Source of the DNA: Alphaproteobacteria bacterium
GTDB lineage: Bacteria; Pseudomonadota; Alphaproteobacteria; Micavibrionales; Micavibrionaceae
Length of the DNA: 22,596 nucleotides
Assembly (NCBI GenBank): GCA_023301785.1
Contig: JALZUF010000226.1
Coordinates: forward strand, 1 to 22,596
Direction of reading: 5' to 3'
Position 1 is the first letter of the stretch; every line of letters starts with the position of its first letter. This document shows positions 1 to 7,851 of the stretch, piece by piece. The notes beneath the pieces are model-generated. The model had not been told where the DNA came from, searched no databases, and saw only the letters and a program-made list of their open reading frames with translations. The translations under genes and the position numbers were made by a program.

Positions 1-132
1 AGTCAATCAACGCTACGCGAGCTATCCAGCTCCATAGCGCTATCATACCGTTGCATGATGTTGGTGGGAAATCAGGATGTGAGTGATGAGTCGCTTACGA
101 ATCCAGAGAAAAAAGAGGCTACGGCAGCCTGA
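1..132 (+). CDS. possible C-terminal tail of a truncated gene
   Basis: The first reading frame is open from the window edge to a TGA at 130-132, giving about 43 residues. They end in a polar, charged stretch (GNQDVSDESL then NPEKKEATAA) of the kind often seen at protein C-termini. I recognise no family. The stretch is short enough to be open by chance, and the terminator-like hairpin and intron-like hairpins that overlap or follow it argue that this may be non-coding sequence. Sequence to the left of the window would settle it. Confidence 0.2.
   Translation, partial: SQSTLRELSSSIALSYRCMMLVGNQDVSDESLTNPEKKEATAA
109..130 (-). terminator. weak Rho-independent terminator (minus strand)
   Basis: Read on the minus strand, a short hairpin (AGGCT, five-base loop, AGCCT) is followed by C and then six T. 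It lies about 240 bases beyond the end of the minus-strand operon and could stop its transcription. The stem is only 5 bp, so this is a weak call. Confidence 0.3.
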
Positions 133-144
133 TTTAACGCGCAA

Positions 145-231
145 CTATGTTGACAGACACCGCCGGTGCGTTAGTAGTGCACGCCGGGATCTGTGCGAGG
201 GGTGCCGGGCAACCGGCATTCCTATCGCGAC
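145..231 (+). other. group II intron 3'-end-like hairpins (domain V/VI relic)
   Basis: Two adjacent hairpins are seen. The first (163-187) pairs CCGGTGCG with TGCACGCCGG and leaves an unpaired base or CG bulge on the 3' side, as in domain V of group II introns. The second (198-223) is a perfect 11-bp stem AGGGGTGCCGG/CCGGCATTCCT, including G-T pairs, closed by a GCAA tetraloop. It is followed by an A and a short pyrimidine-rich segment ending in GAC, like domain VI and an intron 3' end. The usual AGC at the base of domain V is not clearly present and no reverse transcriptase lies in the window. It is therefore a relic, the edge of an intron beginning to the left, or a look-alike. Confidence 0.35.
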
Positions 232-372
232 CAGTAACAACACATGTGGCGGGTGAATCGTTTACACACGTTCCGATCGCGACCGTTACTTATAAGGCAC
301 GCTCTCTTGGTGTAGGAGCACCCATTTTTGGCTATGCACAAGCCCTAATGCAATATGTGCAGGAAGTAGCGC

Positions 373-1095
373 TTACTGCTGTACAAATTCTACACACTGT
401 GAATTGACGAAAGAACGTTCGGAAAATTCAAGACTATAGCCAAAAACTTGAAAATCTCTTGCGCAGTGCTTCTTGACCATATCTATAGTATTGTTTGAAT
501 ACAACGAACCTTTTTCTGCTTTATTGTTGCGTACTTTTAACCGTTCAATGGCTTGAGCTTTGGGCAATCTTTCTTGAAGAAATCCCCACTCTTTGTCAAT
601 ATTTTCCAAATGAAATGCTGCGTCGATTATTATTTCGCCTGAAGCACTGCTGGATACCCAGGCTACTTGTGACCAATACATTCTTGCCTTACCCTGATTC
701 GGTTGATTTCTGATTATGTTTTCGAGCATTTTTTCAAATTCGTAAATTTGCACGACATTGCGAACGTTTTTTTTTCTATTTTGATAGTAAAAAACAGATT
801 CCATCCTGTCAAAAGGATTTCTGCACACGGTGAACTTAAAGCACGAATTCCAGTGTTCTTTCCCAACACGTTTTTTTCTTTCATCCGCCAGATCATGATT
901 CAAAAATGGAAGACCTATAGCACGCTCCACACTTGTACCACCGCACTTATTAATGTGAATAAATTGGAACATCGCACGTTTATATAAAATATCCAATGTG
1001 AGGTTCCGTATAGGAGATGCCGCGAACTGTATAAACTTATTGGGAAGCACATTCCTAACTGAGTCTTTAGCTGACTCAAGCAGTTTTCCTTTCAC
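373..1095 (-). CDS. sulfotransferase family protein (carbohydrate-type)
   Basis: This 240-aa protein probably transfers sulfate from PAPS to a sugar hydroxyl of the polysaccharide. Near residues 47-55 it has HINKCGGTS, the 5'-phosphosulfate loop of membrane-type carbohydrate sulfotransferases (Sulfotransferase_2 type). Near 91-100 it has CRNPFDRMES, the 3'-phosphate-binding segment with its Arg and Ser. There is no signal peptide, so it should act in the cytoplasm or at the inner membrane face. The start is GTG at 1093-1095, preceded by AAAGGAGT, and it overlaps the stop of the flippase gene by 4 bp (GTGA), implying translational coupling. It is the last gene of the minus-strand operon. The family is well supported; the acceptor sugar cannot be read from the sequence. 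Confidence 0.8.
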   Translation of the reverse strand: MKGKLLESAKDSVRNVLPNKFIQFAASPIRNLTLDILYKRAMFQFIHINKCGGTSVERAIGLPFLNHDLADERKKRVGKEHWNSCFKFTVCRNPFDRMESVFYYQNRKKNVRNVVQIYEFEKMLENIIRNQPNQGKARMYWSQVAWVSSSASGEIIIDAAFHLENIDKEWGFLQERLPKAQAIERLKVRNNKAEKGSLYSNNTIDMVKKHCARDFQVFGYSLEFSERSFVNSQCVEFVQQ

Positions 1096-2363
1096 GTAGT
1101 ACTCCTTTTGCTTTGACTAAAAAATAGCTTTGTAACCAAATAAGATAAAATACCAAAGGCTAATATACGACTCCAAGCAACTCCATCGGCTTGGTAGTTG
1201 TACCCTAATATCGTTGCAAATAGTGTAAGAGCTGCAAGAGCAATTAGATTGTACTTAGCAATTGGCTTTTCGTATCCGGTCATATTAAGAGCAACGACGA
1301 TAGGTGCGATGAATGCAGCGATAAGCTGCGCAAGAATCAGTGTTTCCAGGATTGCGGATGCCTCTTGAAAATTAGCACCATAGAACGTGTCAATCACTGT
1401 AGATGAGAATACTAAAAGAGCTAATGACAATGGAAATATGGTGATAACTGTCACTATAAACATAGCCTTTATCAGCTTACTCAATCTGAGTTCATCACCT
1501 GAGGCATGCGCTTTTGAAATTAATGGGGAGACAACTGAATTTAGTATATTTTGCGGAAAAGAAATCAAATACACCATTTTAAATGCAGCTGAATATAACC
1601 CAACCTGTGTAAGGCCAGCTATTGGCGCGAGTATAAGTACGTCAACCCGATTCATCATATCTCTAGCGCCAAATGAAAGAAGGAAGGGAAGTGATTGCTT
1701 TAACCACACCCGAGGCGCGAACTGTAATTTTGCAGGCGGATGCACAGATGCGAACATGCTTCTAAGTCTTAAAAGTGATATCACGACCGACGACGAAAGT
1801 GAAATCGACAGAAGCGCAAACACTGAATTTGTGGACTCGGGGTTGGTCGAGACAACTAGTATGTTCAGCACTATAAATGGAAATACTACTTCCCAAAAGG
1901 ACCCTTCAGGTGTCAATTCGAGCGTCGAAAATTGCCGTTTTACTAATTGAAGCATTGACAGTCCAAGCAAAACTGACCAGAAATGAAAAAAATCTACTTT
2001 TTTCAATGTAGAGCAGTCGAATAAGTCGCATACCAAATACAAGAATATGGTAATTACGAGCGATGAGCCTAATATGGTCAACTTTGAGAACAGTAAAAAT
2101 CCTCTAAGGTGCGAGATTTGGTTATCGTTCCTGTGTTGCGTGATAATTTTCAATGACGAAATCGGCAACCCCAACGAAGTAGGCTGTTGGCACACCTGTG
2201 CGACAGCATATATGACGATATACAGCCCGTACCCCTGAACTCCCAAGGATCGAGAAAGTAGTGCTGCAAGGAGCAGTTGAAGAATTCGTCCACCGCTTGT
2301 AAACACGAATGTACCAAATAGCTGCTGAGAAAATTTTGAGAATTTGCTCGTCAGTCGATTCAA
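1092..2363 (-). CDS. wzx: O-unit flippase (Wzx-like, MOP superfamily)
   Basis: This 423-aa, strongly hydrophobic protein has roughly ten to twelve membrane segments. Its N-terminus is typical of polysaccharide flippases: a Gly/Arg-containing start (TSGGRILQLLLAALLSRSLG) followed by GVQGYGLY. The length matches Wzx proteins. It would move lipid-linked repeat units from the cytoplasmic to the periplasmic face of the inner membrane, for the polymerase encoded at 4700-5854. The start is TTG at 2361-2363, overlapping the stop of the glycosyltransferase by 4 bp (TTGA). No in-frame ATG lies near by. The overlapping chain suggests tight co-expression. Flippase identity rests on topology, N-terminal pattern and context. 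Confidence 0.85.
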   Translation of the reverse strand: MNRLTSKFSKFSQQLFGTFVFTSGGRILQLLLAALLSRSLGVQGYGLYIVIYAVAQVCQQPTSLGLPISSLKIITQHRNDNQISHLRGFLLFSKLTILGSSLVITIFLYLVCDLFDCSTLKKVDFFHFWSVLLGLSMLQLVKRQFSTLELTPEGSFWEVVFPFIVLNILVVSTNPESTNSVFALLSISLSSSVVISLLRLRSMFASVHPPAKLQFAPRVWLKQSLPFLLSFGARDMMNRVDVLILAPIAGLTQVGLYSAAFKMVYLISFPQNILNSVVSPLISKAHASGDELRLSKLIKAMFIVTVITIFPLSLALLVFSSTVIDTFYGANFQEASAILETLILAQLIAAFIAPIVVALNMTGYEKPIAKYNLIALAALTLFATILGYNYQADGVAWSRILAFGILSYLVTKLFFSQSKRSTT

Positions 2364-3517
2364 GACACGCGCGCCTGATTTACAATTCCAGCAAATTTTT
2401 CTAAATACTTCGCCTTGCCAAAAACTGTTTTCGCCTTAGTGCGCAAATCTATATATCGGTGGCCTTGATCAGATGAGAATATTTCGAGAAGCTGTACTGC
2501 GGCTTCTTCGACGCTAGTGGGCGAGATTAGCACTCCAAGGCCATTGTCTTTAATCCAATTTCCCATCGGCTCGCTATCACAACACATTACAATTCCGGGC
2601 GTGCCCACAGCACAATAAGACGCAAGCTTTGAAGGAAAAGCATACTTCATCAAGTCATCTTTCGCACCTACTAGGCCGTATTTTGCTTTAGCAATCTCCG
2701 CAGAAACTTCTTCCCGCCCTATGGGGGCATGAAAAACAACGTTGAGTCCGAGAGATGCGGCTTCTTGCATGACTTTTTGTTTCATGGTTCCAGAGCCAAA
2801 AAACGCAATTTTTAAGTGATGTAGTTTTGCTCTAGAGATAGCGTTAAGAAAGAACAAAAGATTCTGTGCTAATCCAATTCCTCCTGTGAATATGATGTCG
2901 TACTGCTTGTCAACAGCGCCGACGTTGTACTCTAATTCCATGGCATAGTTAGGTATTACAGATATTTTGTTGTCAAATATGAGGTCCTTATTACCTGCCA
3001 CGAGGTGACTTTTCATCGATGGCGAAATGGTCAATGTTTTCCAAGACTCAGAAATTGTTTTGTACTGCGCCCACCTGTAAGCCCTCTTAAGTACCATTGT
3101 AGGTACCCGATACTCCATATTGTCTTGTAGATAGAAAACGTACTTAGTCGATTTGCCCATTAACTTAGTTAAAGTCATTAAGACTAACGCAAAAAGCGGC
3201 GGATAGCTAACCAAGTAAATAATGGAATAACGTTCTTCACTCTTTATTTTTTTCAATGCTCCAAAAAGTAATTTTGCAAAATTTATAGACCGAGCGGCTT
3301 TAGAAAGCTCTCTGTCAGGCGGCGAGATAAAACTTTCAGTAATAACATACTCTCCAAATCGTTGTTCGCGTTCTTCTCGGAAAGACTTCACTGAACCAGT
3401 AATTACATCGACTGAATCACCGCTGTTTTGATGCCAATCAATAATGTCACTGAACATCAAAGGCAGCACCGAAACAGTTTCAGGCCAGACATACCTATGA
3501 ACAATCAGAACTTTCAA
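2360..3517 (-). CDS. GT4-type glycosyltransferase (WbuB-like)
   Basis: This 385-aa protein has the two-domain GT-B layout of family 4. The N-terminus, MKVLIVHRYVWPETV, is typical of WbuB/WcaI-like enzymes. Around 200-215 the second domain begins with a YDIIFTGGIGLAQN segment, and near 300 lies the donor-binding stretch YAFPSKLASYCAVGTPGIV. It is the only complete glycosyltransferase in the window other than the PGTs, so it may add L-FucNAc, the sugar made by CapEFG; WbuB in E. coli O26 is the known parallel. That acceptor/donor assignment is inference. The start is TTG, overlapping the upstream stop by 4 bp (TTGA). It is cytoplasmic or membrane-associated. Confidence 0.85.
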   Translation of the reverse strand: MKVLIVHRYVWPETVSVLPLMFSDIIDWHQNSGDSVDVITGSVKSFREEREQRFGEYVITESFISPPDRELSKAARSINFAKLLFGALKKIKSEERYSIIYLVSYPPLFALVLMTLTKLMGKSTKYVFYLQDNMEYRVPTMVLKRAYRWAQYKTISESWKTLTISPSMKSHLVAGNKDLIFDNKISVIPNYAMELEYNVGAVDKQYDIIFTGGIGLAQNLLFFLNAISRAKLHHLKIAFFGSGTMKQKVMQEAASLGLNVVFHAPIGREEVSAEIAKAKYGLVGAKDDLMKYAFPSKLASYCAVGTPGIVMCCDSEPMGNWIKDNGLGVLISPTSVEEAAVQLLEIFSSDQGHRYIDLRTKAKTVFGKAKYLEKFAGIVNQARVS

Positions 3518-4611
3518 TGGGAAAGACTCTTTAATACTGCTTCTATATCACTGGTATCACGGCCAAAAACAATCCCTTGAGCACAAAAAACGATATGTTT
3601 ATTATTCTCAGCGGCCAGGCTCAAAACCTCTTTTGCTAGAGGCACGTTGCCCTCGAATATCTCTAGGCCAAAGACTATCACGGTGTTCCCCATGTTGGTA
3701 TCGGTTATTAAATAGTGTCGAAGAACCGGCATGTAGTTGAGCGTAAGAATCTCCGACTCATTACCTACGACCCCTATGTCGCTTGCCGCAGCAAAAGCTG
3801 AGCACAGCATCAGTTGCGCTTTTGCACTAATCCCTTGGCATTTGTTCGAGTAGGTTATTCCTGATAACTCAATGTCTCGTGATTCAGCGTCTACGACTTG
3901 TCCGTCGCTTTGTTCTAACTCCTGGCGGGAGAAGAAGTTGGATCTCGGCTTGGTACCTAAATCTGTTTCGTAGGGTGCAATTCTGAAATCAAACGACACT
4001 CTTGAATATCCCAGAGTATTTTGCTCCGCCCCGTGTACCATTTCTGATGAAAAAGACAACATGTCGCCATATTCTCCGGTAAAGGGCTCACAGGCTTGAG
4101 ATGCAATATTGTTTATTTCACTCAGTGATGCTCGGTCTAGTAGTATTTTGTCTAGACATGCCCTTGATTCATTAATGTCTTTGGCCATGTAGAGTGTATT
4201 GCCGGGTGCTACATCAACAAGTGGCATCCAAAAGCTGCGAACAGTGTTTCCATGACCGTACCATCCATCCGAATGATAGCTAGTGGAGTTTGCGCGGGGA
4301 AGTTGAATTCGAACGGTTGGTGTTTTCTGTATTAATCCGCTGCCGTCAAAATAATTATCGATGAGGTAGCCTCCAAAGGCTTTAAACACAAACTGAAATT
4401 CTTCGGAACGAAACGACTCAAAAACGACTTGCCTATAGCTTTCCACGTTGTTTTCGATTTCTGGAATTGTATGAATATCTTCCAGTTTTTCTATGCTTTG
4501 ATAGCCGCTTTTATTGGAATGGGCATTGATGTGCCGCAGCACAATATCCCTGAAATCGTACTCTTCGCTGTCAAACTGTAGTCGATGAGTTCCTTCTATG
4601 TAACCTAACAT
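3514..4611 (-). CDS. 2OG-Fe(II) oxygenase fused to a LIC12192-like domain
   Basis: This protein is 365 aa. Residues about 1-230 look like a phytanoyl-CoA-dioxygenase-type non-haem iron oxygenase. The metal triad would be H113-x-D115 (in SYHSDGWYGHG) and H193 (in MVHGAEQNT), with R204 or R210 as the 2-oxoglutarate ligand. This resembles the oxygenase of 'sporadic carbohydrate clusters'. Residues about 246-365 resemble, from memory, the small LIC12192-type protein found beside that oxygenase in other clusters: a GITYSNKCQGISAKAQ start, a YMPVLRHYL segment, then VIVFGLEIF. Here the two appear joined. The likely role is hydroxylation or oxidation of a sugar or its substituent. ATG start with AAAGGA just upstream. 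The oxygenase call is good; the fused domain is tentative. Confidence 0.7.
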   Translation of the reverse strand: MLGYIEGTHRLQFDSEEYDFRDIVLRHINAHSNKSGYQSIEKLEDIHTIPEIENNVESYRQVVFESFRSEEFQFVFKAFGGYLIDNYFDGSGLIQKTPTVRIQLPRANSTSYHSDGWYGHGNTVRSFWMPLVDVAPGNTLYMAKDINESRACLDKILLDRASLSEINNIASQACEPFTGEYGDMLSFSSEMVHGAEQNTLGYSRVSFDFRIAPYETDLGTKPRSNFFSRQELEQSDGQVVDAESRDIELSGITYSNKCQGISAKAQLMLCSAFAAASDIGVVGNESEILTLNYMPVLRHYLITDTNMGNTVIVFGLEIFEGNVPLAKEVLSLAAENNKHIVFCAQGIVFGRDTSDIEAVLKSLSH

Positions 4612-4699
4612 TACTGTTCCTTTCGTTTTTTATGTTTGAACTCAGCCGATTAAGGTCTGAATTTTTTTAGGGAGAAATAAATTTGAAAAGTTAAGCGTA

Positions 4700-5854
4700 T
4701 CAAGTCTTTCTTGCCCTGATAGCTACTCGACCTCGCCTGTCATTAATTTTAGCAATAAAATAACCAACCAGTAGCTCATCGAAAAATGTGTAGAAAAATA
4801 AGGAAGAACACAAAAGCACGAGTAACAGTATTCCTTCGGTCCTTGTGTTTTTGGACATCATGTTAAATACTGCTGCACCTAAGAAGACCACGGTCAGTAC
4901 TGCGCCAAGAACTCCAGAACGGTATACGGTTGCAAAAATCGAGTTGTGAATGCTGTGAACATCAATATATGAAAGTGTCTTTAGGTCATAGAAGCTAATC
5001 TCAGCTCCAAAGCCATATCCTGTGAAGATACGAATCGGATTTGACTCAAATATCGCGATGATCTCTGTTACTTCCGATGTTCTTCTGACCTGCGATTCGA
5101 TTAAGGACTGAAACGACATCAATGACCCAAAACGAGAGTTTGCAATTAGATGAAACAATGTATCTTGGAAAGCTGCAATTGCAAGGAAAGCGAAAATACC
5201 CAAAACAATAAGCTTCCAACTCTTCATGTGCGATACCACTAGAACGCCGAATCCGAGAACAAGTGCGCGTTTCTGGCCTAGCAGTACTGTTATCCATGCG
5301 AGAGCGTTTAGAGAGTGGATATAAGCCTTCCGTTTAACTTTGAATTGCGGAAACGAGAGGGCCATAAATATCGCGTCATAGGCAGTGCCGTAATAGAGTT
5401 TGTTTAGACCGCCCATGAAAAACACAAAAATTGTAAAACGAAGTAAAATAAAAGCACTCAAGATGCGCAGTAGCAGTATTTCGAAGTATCCGGCTAATGG
5501 TTTTGCGTAGAAATACAAACCAACACCAGCGGGTATGAATAATGATTTGTAAAAATCTCCCGCAGTATCTGTAGTGTTATTTTTTAGCCATAATCCAGTC
5601 GCAAGCGACACAAAAATATAAGTTGCGTACAGTATTCCGTACCAGCGCAACGCTATTTTATTTGGCACTTTGGTTAAAAACAAAATAACAAACGGCAGCA
5701 GCAGTGCTCCCCATACAAGAAGCAGACTGCCAAGGTCGATGCCTCCAATCACCCCGCGAGCACTTAGAATCCTTAAATCGTACCAAACAATCGCTGAGCA
5801 ATAGACTAACAAAAACGTGGTAATTACGAGTTTTCTAATTGAAGGATTCATCAA
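4700..5854 (-). CDS. wzy: O-antigen/exopolysaccharide polymerase (Wzy-like)
   Basis: This 384-aa integral membrane protein has about ten hydrophobic segments. A larger soluble stretch lies around residues 235-300 and contains GYGFGAEISFYD and then HSIHNSIFATVYRSG. The H-(x)2-N pattern followed by a Gly-rich membrane segment is typical of Wzy/O-antigen ligase-type proteins (Wzy_C and O-antigen_lig families). It would join flipped repeat units at the periplasmic face. The gene overlaps the upstream sulfotransferase by 20 bp and is separated from the next gene by 88 bp in which I see no convincing terminator. Wzy proteins are poorly conserved, so the call rests on topology, the loop and locus context. 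Confidence 0.8.
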   Translation of the reverse strand: MMNPSIRKLVITTFLLVYCSAIVWYDLRILSARGVIGGIDLGSLLLVWGALLLPFVILFLTKVPNKIALRWYGILYATYIFVSLATGLWLKNNTTDTAGDFYKSLFIPAGVGLYFYAKPLAGYFEILLLRILSAFILLRFTIFVFFMGGLNKLYYGTAYDAIFMALSFPQFKVKRKAYIHSLNALAWITVLLGQKRALVLGFGVLVVSHMKSWKLIVLGIFAFLAIAAFQDTLFHLIANSRFGSLMSFQSLIESQVRRTSEVTEIIAIFESNPIRIFTGYGFGAEISFYDLKTLSYIDVHSIHNSIFATVYRSGVLGAVLTVVFLGAAVFNMMSKNTRTEGILLLVLLCSSLFFYTFFDELLVGYFIAKINDRRGRVAIRARKT

Positions 5855-6689
5855 TTCTCACCAGTTCGGGGCTACGCGAGTTACGTGGTATCGCATGGTA
5901 CCCAAAGCGCTTCATAACGAGCGGTTTGTAGATTAGATTACGATACAAATTTGCAGCTTTGCTAGATAGTTCGCCGCCGTTGTTTTTATTGTTGGATGGA
6001 CCTTCAACGTTGTAAGGGGTGCTGTCAAAATTAGCGTCAAAATCATTCCAGAAATTTATGTCTGCAGCATTCATGGTTCTTATTTTTTTGAATGCCTTTT
6101 CAGTTATGGAGTAGCCGCCGATTGAAACACCATTGGTTACTTTCACATCATCTGGAATTCTGGTTGGATGCTGGGAAGACACGTTTTGTTTGGTCAATAC
6201 GCTTGGTATGTCTATATCGCAGTTTTTTAAAATTGTTGGAAGACAGTCTTCGAATTTCCTCACCGGTAATAGGTAGTCCACAGTTTCACTGCCAGAAAGT
6301 CCGCGGTCAACTGAGCCGCTACCAAGAAATTTGAGTAAATAATTATTTTTCCACGGGATCATCGCATAGTCGTCAAGGCTGCCCTGCCAAATTCCTCGGC
6401 GAACATCGTGGACGTAATTTGAGATAAGCCGCTCAAGTGGCTCACGCACGATTGACATCGATTGTGTTTCACCAAATTCTTGTTCAAATATTTCCTTCCT
6501 ATCTGGCGTTATGCTATGTCCAGAGCACACCTTAACTGCAGGGTAGAGAAATTTAATTTTCTTCAAGTCATTTTTTGTAATTCTGTTCTGGTTAGATATT
6601 GCGTCCACAGATTGAAACGGCAACTGCTTTCTGAAGTGTGAAATCAACGTGGTGCCAGCACATTTTTCTATGTGGCTGAAAATCAACAT
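5835..6689 (-). CDS. sulfotransferase family 2 protein
   Basis: The first gene of the minus-strand operon, 284 aa. The N-terminus MLIFSHIEKCAGTT contains the 5'-phosphosulfate-binding loop (residues 6-14) right at the start of the protein, as expected for this family. VREPLERLISNY (about 81-92) is the 3'-phosphate-binding segment. I place the start at ATG 6687-6689, because GAAGGAA ends 7 bases upstream and the PAPS loop then sits at the usual distance from the N-terminus. An in-frame start eight codons earlier is possible but has poorer support. It is cytoplasmic, likely sulfating the repeat unit or its lipid-linked precursor. It shares only the motifs with the other two sulfotransferases here, which suggests different acceptors. 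Confidence 0.8.
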   Translation of the reverse strand: MLIFSHIEKCAGTTLISHFRKQLPFQSVDAISNQNRITKNDLKKIKFLYPAVKVCSGHSITPDRKEIFEQEFGETQSMSIVREPLERLISNYVHDVRRGIWQGSLDDYAMIPWKNNYLLKFLGSGSVDRGLSGSETVDYLLPVRKFEDCLPTILKNCDIDIPSVLTKQNVSSQHPTRIPDDVKVTNGVSIGGYSITEKAFKKIRTMNAADINFWNDFDANFDSTPYNVEGPSNNKNNGGELSSKAANLYRNLIYKPLVMKRFGYHAIPRNSRSPELVRIDESFN

Positions 6690-7851
6690 GAGTATGTTCC
6701 TTCGTAGACGCAAACTAAGCTAACAGGCATCCCATCTGAAAGCCGGCTGTCTAGGATTGACGTCAGTGCAAGTCGAAACAGAGAAGTAACATGCAGATTG
6801 CCGAGGCTTGGCGAGGAAGTTAAGCTCGAATTGTCGAGTAAGTGTATTTTCACTAAACTTGGACGTTCTTCCATTTTTGTGTTGGTTCGCGAAACGTACA
6901 TAATAGTGTTGGTAGCTTTTTATCTGGCAAATCTGACTTGCGCAAAAAAAACTGCGCTGGGTGCTTGCTTAACATATTTTCTGCACACCTTCTTCATCTG
7001 GGCTTGCATAAGCACTTTGATTTCGTATCTTGCCAATCAATGATTATACCGACGAATCCACGTTAGCGTTGAAGCTGTTCAAATAGGGCATGTATCTAAC
7101 CATTGCAAAGCGACATTGTCTGTCGTCCTAGGTCTAGTGCTGGTAGGTCAACGGATTCGATCACCTTTTCAGCACGTCAATCGTATATTGGTGCGGGAAT
7201 GTATAAAGTTGTCTTCATAGGTGTGGTGCTTAATTATCACAGTACCTCCCACCCCAATCCACACTTTCTTGGCGATAACAAAGAATCGGGAATTTTTTGG
7301 TTCTCAAGGTGAATGGGCGGTTTAGGCTGGAACGTGATGGAGTGCATTGCTGGAGCATGAATTTAGCGATTGATGGGCGTTTTTAGATTGAAATGCAATT
7401 GTCCGTTCATTCGGATGCTCTTGAGGCAGCGTTATAAAACTGGCAGGTGTCTTCGAAATCTCAAGTGTGCGAAACAGATGCTAGCACTTCTCCGATAACA
7501 CGACTGACTGGGGATTTGACATTCTATAGATTTCATCCATATCGAAAGCTGGCCGGTCGTTATTATGGTGAACGGCTCCGCTTTGCATTTAACTCTAAGC
7601 GCATTTAACTCTAAGCTTTTGTTGTATCTGGAAACCAGTTTCGATATTCTGGGCAAGATCGTATTACAATGCCGTCCGACGAGAGTTCTGCAGTTCGCTT
7701 ATAAGCCTTCAAGCTAAAGGCATTCGCTGAAATTCGAGTTACTTTCCTCAAGGTCATATCAGGTTATTGTTTACTGCGGCCACCCTTGTGCGAATTCCTC
7801 GATGCTTGTCCATTTCGCTACACTAATTCACATTTGGAAAATTTAAGTGCA
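6690..7851. other. divergent intergenic region, no recognisable gene
   Basis: About 1.16 kb separate the two divergent operons, so promoters for both must lie here. I see no JUMPstart/ops element and no convincing sigma-70 pair. A TACAAT box at 7665-7670 is the best -10 candidate for capE, but it lacks a good -35. A short minus-strand frame (6683-6901, 72 codons) ends by overlapping the sulfotransferase start, and a plus-strand frame from 7200 (37 codons) is also open; neither has an identifiable product. The length and the broken frames suggest decayed genes or mobile-element scar. Confidence 0.5.
7585..7616. repeat. perfect 16-bp tandem duplication
   Basis: GCATTTAACTCTAAGC occurs twice head to tail with no spacer, at 7585-7600 and 7601-7616, in the divergent intergenic region. 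It may be a slippage duplication or a doubled regulator site; nothing else here distinguishes these. Confidence 0.85.

Noticed and set aside
147..407. 86-codon plus-strand frame near the left edge
   Set aside because: It runs through the intron-like hairpins and into the 3' end of the sulfotransferase on the other strand; its peptide matches nothing I know.
1387..1950. 187-codon plus-strand frame
   Set aside because: It lies entirely antisense to the flippase gene, whose frame, length and membrane pattern are convincing; it is a shadow.
7432..7656. 74-codon minus-strand frame as a transposase remnant
   Set aside because: No catalytic motif, terminal repeats or target duplication could be seen; the resemblance was only compositional.
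6690..7851. JUMPstart/ops antiterminator element
   Set aside because: GGGCGGTTTAGG near 7315 is only partly similar to GGCGGTAGCGTG and lacks the surrounding conserved sequence.
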